Part shown: positions 6,970 through 11,068 of the stretch, piece by piece
How positions within the stretch are numbered: the stretch's first letter is position 1
Layout of the letters: every line of letters starts with the position of its first letter
Assembly (NCBI GenBank): GCA_003167305.1
Contig: PMTP01000197.1
Coordinates: forward strand, 4,623-15,690
Direction: 5' to 3'
DNA: 11,068 nt
From: Acidobacteriaceae bacterium
GTDB taxonomy: Bacteria; Acidobacteriota; Terriglobia; Terriglobales; Acidobacteriaceae
The notes under the pieces: model-generated
Told to the model about the DNA's origin: nothing
Database searches by the model: none
Seen by the model: the letters and a program-made list of their open reading frames with translations, nothing else
Translations under genes and position numbers: made by a program

Positions 6970-8058
6970 CTAGGCTCCCGGCAGCGGCATCACCGGCATA
7001 CCGTTCACCAGAAACTGTGTGCTTGAAACGACCACCCGGTCGCCCGCCTTCAACCCCGAGGTGACGGAGTAGCTGTTGCCCACCGTATCGCCCAGCGTGA
7101 CCGAAGTCTGGCGAGCCGTAAAGTGGCCGCCCTGCCCCTGCGCCACAAAGACAAAGCTCTGCCCGCCCTGGCGCGTCACTGCCAGCACCGGAATCACCGC
7201 CATCGGCGTCGTGCTCCAGATCACCCGCGCCTTGATCATCTGCGCGTTGCGCAGCAGCTCCGGCGAGGCCCGCACCGGCGCCTTCACCAGAATCCCCTGC
7301 AACGTGCTCTCCACCTGCGGCGAAAGAAAATCGATCTTCGTTTTGTCAAGCAGCTGTCCGGAGTCGTCCATTAACTCCACATCCAGCCCCAGCCGCACCT
7401 GCCCGGCGCGCTCCGTGGGGACGTAGATGTAGGCTTCCAGATCCTTGTTCTCATCCACCGTGGTCAGCACCGTCGCTGGGGCAACGTAGTCGCCCACATG
7501 GACCGGGATGTCGCCCACCACGCCTTCAAAGGGCGCGCGGATTGTGTAGTAGGCCAGTTGCTCTTCCTGCGTCTTGCGCAGTTCCACCGCCGACTCGTAA
7601 TCCGCCTTGGTGTTGCCGAAGGCCTGCTGCGCCTGCTCGTAAACGTCACGGCTGGTCACGCCGGCCTCAAACAGCTTGTGCTGCCGCTCGATCTCCGATG
7701 TGTTGTAGTCGTAGAATGCCTTCTTTTGCCGCTCGGTGGCGCGCGCCGACTCGACGGTGGCCACCTGATGCTCCGGATCGATCTTCATCAGCGCCTGGCC
7801 GGCCTTTACATGGTCGCCGGAGCGAACCTGAATCCCGGTCAGCCGGCCGTCCACTTGGGGCTGCATCGTGGCCGAACGCCGCGACTTGATGGTGGCCACA
7901 TACTCGCTCGACTGCGGCACCGGCTGAAGCGCTACCGTCACCGTCTGCACCGGCATGGCCTGCATCCCGGCTCCGGCCGCGGCCGCCGGCTTTTTTTCGC
8001 AGCCCGTGACCGCCAACCCAAGCAGCACAAAACAACCTATCCCAAGAATCTGTTTCAA
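6970..8058 (-). CDS. RND efflux periplasmic adaptor (membrane fusion) lipoprotein
   Basis: 362 residues; links the inner-membrane RND pump to an outer-membrane channel. The signal peptide ends in the lipobox LAVTGC, so Cys20 should be lipidated and the protein anchored in a membrane. Domains in order: first half of the lipoyl domain (about 64-95), alpha-helical hairpin (about 96-170), second lipoyl half (about 171-200, with IRAPFEGVVG at 173-182), beta-barrel (about 205-288) and the membrane-proximal domain to the end (LKAGDRVVVS at 336-345). It starts at TTG (8058-8056), supported by GAGGAAG with 6 bases of spacing; no ATG explains the signal peptide better. First gene of a two-gene operon with the pump; no TolC-like gene lies within the window, so the outer channel must be encoded elsewhere. 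No adjacent TetR- or MarR-type regulator is recognisable. Confidence 0.94.
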   Translation of the reverse strand: MKQILGIGCFVLLGLAVTGCEKKPAAAAGAGMQAMPVQTVTVALQPVPQSSEYVATIKSRRSATMQPQVDGRLTGIQVRSGDHVKAGQALMKIDPEHQVATVESARATERQKKAFYDYNTSEIERQHKLFEAGVTSRDVYEQAQQAFGNTKADYESAVELRKTQEEQLAYYTIRAPFEGVVGDIPVHVGDYVAPATVLTTVDENKDLEAYIYVPTERAGQVRLGLDVELMDDSGQLLDKTKIDFLSPQVESTLQGILVKAPVRASPELLRNAQMIKARVIWSTTPMAVIPVLAVTRQGGQSFVFVAQGQGGHFTARQTSVTLGDTVGNSYSVTSGLKAGDRVVVSSTQFLVNGMPVMPLPGA

Positions 8059-8477
8059 CTCGATCTTCCTCGCTTGATCTTTCTACGGCAATCTTCCGCC
8101 CTAAGTTCCTTAAGTTTGATGCTGCCCCAATGCATCGCCGTTGCTGAATAGCAGCCCAACTCGCGCCGGCAAGTTGCGCGCACAGAGAATCCATGCTGGT
8201 TCGCCATCTTTATTGTGACGCCTGGAGGCCCGGTATTGTCGCAAAAAAACTCTCTCCAGCCCGTCTTCCCAGACTGGAATGCCAGGCCGCCCGGTGTTCC
8301 GTCGAGCTTGACAAAGAGGTTGAAGCCGCTCCACTCGCCCCGTTTCTCATCCACACCAAGGTTATCGATAGCAGTCCCGATGATCCGTGCCAGAACTCTT
8401 TGGTTTCCCGGCACAACCTCCACTCTTTGACAGGGTTCTCTTGAGTTGGTAGCCTTCATAAAGGCGCATCTGGCCAA
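8055..8477 (-). CDS. Doubtful hypothetical reading frame upstream of the adaptor gene
   Basis: A 140-codon open frame with a possible ribosome binding site (AGGA, 4 bases before the ATG at 8477). Its stop shares the four bases TTGA with the adaptor start, an arrangement usual in coupled genes. I recognise no domain. The middle (about 28-95) reads most like protein, for example SGFNLFVKLDGTPGGLAFQS, whereas both ends are rich in AGA arginine codons (seven in the frame), which the neighbouring genes hardly use. There is no signal peptide or membrane helix. It could be a small real gene, the remnant of one, or chance in a promoter region. If it is not coding, the whole stretch from 8059 to 8505 is an intergenic region between the adaptor gene and tRNA-Glu. 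Confidence 0.2.
   Translation of the reverse strand: MARCAFMKATNSREPCQRVEVVPGNQRVLARIIGTAIDNLGVDEKRGEWSGFNLFVKLDGTPGGLAFQSGKTGWREFFCDNTGPPGVTIKMANQHGFSVRATCRRELGCYSATAMHWGSIKLKELRAEDCRRKIKRGRSS
8118..8136. repeat. Inverted repeat upstream of the efflux operon
   Basis: GATGC and GCATC arms separated by 9 bases, about 60 bases before the adaptor start codon. The size and spacing would fit a dimeric repressor's operator, but the arms are short and chance is possible. Just beside it on the minus strand is a near-direct repeat of AACTTAAGG / AACTTAGG (about 8115-8099). Confidence 0.2.
8427..8455 (+). promoter_or_regulatory. Possible promoter of tRNA-Glu
   Basis: A perfect -35 TTGACA (8427-8432), a 17-base spacer and a weak -10 TAGCCT (three of six). 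It lies about 50 bases before the mature tRNA 5' end, which would leave a 5' leader for RNase P to remove. An inverted repeat, GGCCA/TGGCC with a 4-base loop (8471-8484), sits between it and the tRNA. The -10 is poor, so this is tentative. Confidence 0.3.
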
Positions 8478-8505
8478 TCCTGGCCGATTCTTCGCCCTCT
8501 TGTGC

Positions 8506-8583
8506 GTCCCCGTCGTCTAGCCCGGCCTAGGACACCGCCCTTTCACGGCGATAACACGGGTTCAAATCCCGTCGGGGACGCCA
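8506..8583 (+). tRNA. tRNA-Glu (anticodon UUC), CCA encoded
   Basis: A full cloverleaf. Acceptor GTCCCCG (8506-8512) pairs with CGGGGAC (8573-8579); discriminator G8580, then CCA at 8581-8583. The D stem is GTC/GAC with a 13-base loop. The anticodon loop CTTTCAC (8540-8546) contains TTC at 8542-8544. The T arm is ACGGG / CCCGT around loop TTCAAAT (8561-8567). The outermost anticodon-stem pair is C8535-A8551, a mismatch. The identity matches bacterial glutamate tRNAs. A tyrosine recombinase follows immediately, so the 3' half probably serves as an integration site and appears to be kept intact after integration. Confidence 0.96.
8561..8583 (+). other. Probable attachment site (att) at the tRNA-Glu 3' end
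   Basis: Integrases of this class commonly recombine within the T arm and 3' end of a tRNA gene, leaving a direct repeat at the far end of the element. The recombinase gene begins 73 bases past the CCA, so this end is the natural candidate. The matching copy is not in the window; the exact core length is unknown. Confidence 0.5.
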
Positions 8584-8625
8584 AATTAAATCAATAACTT
8601 AGCGATATTTCCCCGTTTCAGCCGC

Positions 8626-8644
8626 GGAGCAGTTTGGGGAGCAG
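8626..8644 (+). repeat. Short direct repeat between att and the integrase gene
   Basis: GGAGCAG occurs at 8626-8632 and again at 8638-8644, a 12-base step of slightly more than one helical turn. Short direct repeats near att often bind the N-terminal domain of tyrosine recombinases, but only two copies are seen and chance cannot be excluded. Confidence 0.3.
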
Positions 8645-8656
8645 ATAAGCGCCCTT

Positions 8657-9901
8657 TTAGACCGCCAATGGGAGGGGCCGCGCCCGTACCATCTCAACGA
8701 CCTTCTGCTGTGCCGCCCGTTTTGCGGGCATCTGCGCCTGTGCGTAGATGTCCATAGTCACGCGTGAGGAACCATGCCGCATCAGCTCCTGCACAACTTT
8801 GATGTCCTCGCCGTTGGCTTTGAGGAGAGTTGCGAAGGTGCGCCGGAAGGTGTGCCAAGAGACCCGCTTGGTGATGCCGAGCCGCTCGACCACCGGCTGG
8901 ATGTGATAGCGCATGATGGTCTGCAACCATAACGGTTGTTTCCCGCGCTTCTCTCCTGCCCGGCTGCTGTTGGAAGCAAAAACCCAGTCTTCCGGATTCC
9001 GGTACGGCGTCGCCTGCAACCAACTCTGAAGGAGTTGTGCTGTGCAACCGTCCATTGGCACCGGCTTCTGAGAGGCTTCCGTCTTGCACCGACCCACGAC
9101 CTGGCTCACGACCGACCTGTTGACATCGATTTGCATATTTTCAAAATCAATGTCCTGCCATTTCAGCCCAGCCAGTTCGCCGCGCCGCAGTCCGGTCGTC
9201 ATGTCCAAAAACAGCAACACGCGCTCCCTCAACTGAAGTTCAGCGACTATGGCCTGCATCTCAGCGACTTCCAGGATGTCGGGAACCTTCTCCCGCTTGG
9301 AACTCTGGCGAACGCCGGAACCGCGAGTCAACCCTGTGATCGGATTCCGGTCCGTGAACTCCCACCGGATCGCGTGATTGAAAAGCACACTCAACATATT
9401 GCGAATCTTGGCCTTGGTAGCCGGAGCAAGAGGTTTAACCACTTGTCCGCTCTTCAGCTTGCGGTGCTTCCGTTCGAGCGGCATGAGCTGTTCCAGCCAT
9501 TCTTCAACTATCGGCGTTTTGATGGCTGCCAATTCCTCTTTGCCCCACCTCGGTTCAATCCAACTATTGAGGTAGCTTTCGTAGCGGTGACGGGTAGACC
9601 AGGCGCGTCGATCCTCGCCTTTGCCTGCCAGTTCCTTGAGCCGAAAGTGTTCGATCAGATCCTTCATCGTGATTCCAGAAAATGCGTGTGCCTGATTGGA
9701 GTTGAGGGCCAGCCGCCAACTTCGCACCGCCCGTTCCGCAGCGGCCTCTGTTTTGTACTGGTCAAGGGTGCCTAGTTGTCTCTTTCGACGGACTCGACGC
9801 CCGGTTGGAAGAACATGGTGCCAACTGAATATCCAGACCGGGGTTTTGCTCCCGTTCGCATCCAAGTAAAGAGAGCCATTCTGTTTCCGCGCCTTCCTCA
9901 T
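8657..9901 (-). CDS. int: Tyrosine recombinase / phage-type integrase
   Basis: 414 residues; cuts and rejoins DNA at att sites to insert or excise the element. Layout: an N-terminal basic domain with an arm-binding look (about 1-70, with the basic run TGRRVRRKRQ), a core-binding SAM-like domain (about 76-190) and a C-terminal catalytic domain (about 205-400). All six catalytic positions are visible: Arg239 (TTGLRRGEL), Lys273 (RCKTEAS), His350 and Arg353 (WHTFRRTFAT), His376 (LMRHGSS) and the nucleophile Tyr386 (MDIYAQA). It appears full length and functional. The ATG at 9901 is fixed by a strong AAGGAGG with 5 bases of spacing. It sits between tRNA-Glu and an excisionase-like gene 146 bases upstream on the same strand. 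The downstream 73 bases carry no clear terminator on the minus strand. Confidence 0.96.
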   Translation of the reverse strand: MRKARKQNGSLYLDANGSKTPVWIFSWHHVLPTGRRVRRKRQLGTLDQYKTEAAAERAVRSWRLALNSNQAHAFSGITMKDLIEHFRLKELAGKGEDRRAWSTRHRYESYLNSWIEPRWGKEELAAIKTPIVEEWLEQLMPLERKHRKLKSGQVVKPLAPATKAKIRNMLSVLFNHAIRWEFTDRNPITGLTRGSGVRQSSKREKVPDILEVAEMQAIVAELQLRERVLLFLDMTTGLRRGELAGLKWQDIDFENMQIDVNRSVVSQVVGRCKTEASQKPVPMDGCTAQLLQSWLQATPYRNPEDWVFASNSSRAGEKRGKQPLWLQTIMRYHIQPVVERLGITKRVSWHTFRRTFATLLKANGEDIKVVQELMRHGSSRVTMDIYAQAQMPAKRAAQQKVVEMVRARPLPLAV

Positions 9902-9993
9902 GAAATCCTCCTTCCGCTGAGGGCGCAGAATGCATCGTTATTCCAACTGTACATCGAAAAATCACTCATGGAAAGATGCCTTTTCCCGCGCAG

Positions 9994-10009
9994 GATGTTG
10001 ATAAACATC
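9994..10009. repeat. Inverted repeat upstream of the integrase gene
   Basis: GATGTT and AACATC arms (6 bp each) around a 4-base centre, lying in the 146-base gap between the excisionase-like gene and the integrase, about 93 bases before the integrase start. It is a possible operator for the neighbouring HTH protein. The rest of the gap holds no reading frame I can support. Confidence 0.35.
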
Positions 10010-10047
10010 ATGATTCTCTGGGCCGATTCAGCCACAACTTGGGTTGT

Positions 10048-10266
10048 TTATTTTCCGGTCCTTCCCTTGAGCCAGTCGCGCAATTCAGACAGCAGGAATC
10101 GCCAATGCTTCCTGCTCCCTTGCTGGATGGGATGTGCAGGAAGACTGCCTTTGCGAGCAAATCTTTGCACAGTAACCGGATGGAGTTTTAGGTATGTGCC
10201 AGCCGCATGGGCATCGACGAAAGGCTCAGGGCCTATCCGCATATTTTCGACGTGCTCTTCCATCAT
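10048..10266 (-). CDS. Excisionase-like helix-turn-helix DNA-binding protein
   Basis: 72 residues. From about residue 15 on it matches the small winged-helix HTH seen in excisionases and MerR-like domains (HTH_17 type): a first helix around DAHAAGTYLKL, a recognition helix around HPVTVQRFARKGSLPA (residues 29-44), then a wing and a C-terminal helix with the usual W-R-F ... L-x-x-W-L pattern (HWRFLLSELRDWLKG). It has no ligand-binding or catalytic part. Such proteins bend att DNA to favour excision, or regulate the element. The ATG at 10266 follows GAGGAG with 7 bases of spacing; a second ATG lies right after it. It is upstream of, and codirectional with, the integrase, which supports an Xis role. 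It could instead be a simple regulator of the element. Confidence 0.8.
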   Translation of the reverse strand: MMEEHVENMRIGPEPFVDAHAAGTYLKLHPVTVQRFARKGSLPAHPIQQGSRKHWRFLLSELRDWLKGRTGK

Positions 10267-10394
10267 GATGGTTCTCCTCTTGGTTCACAGCCTTCACTGG
10301 AAAGGTCATGCACAAGGCGGCAATACGATGTACGTTTGCAGACTCTCTCATTCGCCTTTCCATTCTTTGAGTTGCACTCGATTTACGTCCGGCC

Positions 10395-11027
10395 TCACCG
10401 AACGCGCCAACCATACAGCTTGCCATCGTCAGCCTTGGGGTAGCAGACCCCTGATTCCAGCTTCCAGCCGGGCCGGTCGCAGTCGGTCAAATGTTCCAGA
10501 TCGCCGGCTTTCCAAAGTTCGTATGCCCGCAAACCATCTACGGACTGCGCCCACGACGCCGCAAGATGACCCTCGACACCAGCATTGAAGCCGCGGGCAC
10601 GACCGTGATCGAACCCGAGCCAATACCCAGCAACAAAAACACAGGCGAGCATGAACACTCCTGCCGCAGAAGCAATGGCGCTCCATTTCACCAGTTCGCG
10701 GCGGCCATTCCTCGCAGCCACGGACTCTGCGGCACCGACCACGGCATCCGTCAAGGACGCCTGCAAACGGACCCTCGAAGACTCAGCTTCAGCCGCAGCG
10801 ACCGACTGAATTTTTTCCAGGATGCCCTGCACGGTTACATTGATCTTTTGCGGTACGGCCTCGTACAGGTCGCCATACCAGCCCAGCACGATCATCAAAG
10901 CCCACACGGCATCTGTAGGCTCAATTCCAAATCTGTCTGCGTAACGCCGAACGCGGTCACGCTCTTTCTCCGACAAATCTGCAAGAAAAACGCTGTACAG
11001 GTCGTCATTGGTTGAGATCATCGCCAC
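10395..11027 (-). CDS. Coiled-coil single-pass membrane protein of unknown function
   Basis: 210 residues; I do not recognise the family. Visible: a charged N-terminal helical region (15-60, including LSEKERDRVRRYADRFGI, then the hydrophobic ALMIVLGWYGDLYEAVPQ), an Ala/Glu/Arg-rich helix (about 61-112) with coiled-coil character, one membrane helix (about 115-138, ending GYWLGFDHG), and a 70-residue tail with two cysteines (183, 195) and several tryptophans. This plan resembles small proteins of plasmids and integrative elements found near mobilisation genes, but that is an impression, not a match. The start is either GTG at 11027 (AAGG 3 bases upstream) or ATG at 11021 (AAGG 9 bases upstream); the ATG has the better spacing. 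The 128-base gap to the HTH gene shows no clear terminator, so the three element genes may be cotranscribed. Confidence 0.75.
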   Translation of the reverse strand: MAMISTNDDLYSVFLADLSEKERDRVRRYADRFGIEPTDAVWALMIVLGWYGDLYEAVPQKINVTVQGILEKIQSVAAAEAESSRVRLQASLTDAVVGAAESVAARNGRRELVKWSAIASAAGVFMLACVFVAGYWLGFDHGRARGFNAGVEGHLAASWAQSVDGLRAYELWKAGDLEHLTDCDRPGWKLESGVCYPKADDGKLYGWRVR

Positions 11028-11068
11028 ATACCTTATCGAAGATGTTCAGGGCACATTCGCGACGCCAC
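11005..11068 (-). CDS. Possible 3' end of a further upstream gene (partial)
   Basis: One minus-strand frame is open from the right edge to a TGA at 11007-11005, giving a tail ending FDKVCGDDLNQ. It would overlap the next gene's start by 17 to 23 bases. A second frame ends at a TAA at 11035-11033 without overlap. Either could be the end of the preceding element gene; 64 bases are too few to decide. Confidence 0.25.
   Translation of the reverse strand, partial: WRRECALNIFDKVCGDDLNQ

Larger units (their letters stand above)
8584..11068. mobile_element. Left end of an integrated element at tRNA-Glu (continues past the window)
   Basis: The stretch behind tRNA-Glu carries a tyrosine recombinase, an excisionase-like HTH protein and an unknown membrane protein, all on the minus strand, in the order expected of a genomic island, integrative element or prophage end. 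No capsid, relaxase or cargo genes are visible yet, so its class cannot be named. The right boundary is outside the window. Confidence 0.75.

Noticed and set aside
9949..10334. GTACATCG upstream of the integrase (plus strand) and upstream of the HTH gene (minus strand)
   Set aside because: Eight bases in opposite orientation with no extended similarity; too short to call a shared operator.
9776..10588. A 270-codon plus-strand frame opposite the integrase and HTH genes
   Set aside because: Its composition is unlike a protein, and it overlaps several well-supported minus-strand genes with good ribosome binding sites.
11060..11068. GACGCCA at the right edge, matching the end of tRNA-Glu
   Set aside because: Only seven bases are shared and there is no T-arm sequence before them, so it is not a credible second att copy.
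1..11068. CRISPR array, toxin-antitoxin pair or defence cluster
   Set aside because: No regularly spaced repeats and no recognisable toxin, nuclease or defence domain were found on either strand.

Overview
This window looks like a chromosomal segment of a GC-rich Gram-negative bacterium, most likely an Acidobacteriota member. It carries an RND pump with a lipoprotein periplasmic adaptor, which implies two membranes. The phylum call rests on gene style (a short secreted helix-hairpin-helix protein, a coiled-coil MscS channel, frequent TTG/GTG starts) and is an inference.

Positions 1-1290 hold the start of a histidine operon on the minus strand: hisI followed by hisG, which runs off the left edge. 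Upstream of hisI is a feature that is easy to miss: a complete transcription attenuator. It has a sigma70-type promoter (1261-1290), a 25-codon leader peptide with eight histidines, seven of them within eight codons (1174-1251), a GC-only 8-bp antiterminator pairing, and a rho-independent terminator (1114-1145) placed before hisI. The promoter and leader start lie so close together that the leader peptide may be translated from a leaderless or nearly leaderless mRNA.

Positions 1336-3670 hold a minus-strand MscS-family channel with a large extracytoplasmic coiled-coil region, and a divergent small secreted ComEA-like helix-hairpin-helix protein. Positions 3680-8058 hold an adaptor-pump pair (acrA/acrB type) on the minus strand, both genes starting with TTG behind good ribosome binding sites and separated by a perfect 9-bp hairpin. 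No outer-membrane channel gene is present in the window.

Positions 8059-8505 are a poorly explained gap with one doubtful reading frame that ends exactly at the adaptor start. Then comes tRNA-Glu(UUC) (8506-8583). Directly behind its 3' end an integrated element begins: a tyrosine recombinase with all six catalytic residues, an excisionase-like HTH protein and a coiled-coil single-pass membrane protein of unknown role. All three are on the minus strand, and the element continues past the right edge. The tRNA 3' end is the probable attachment site.
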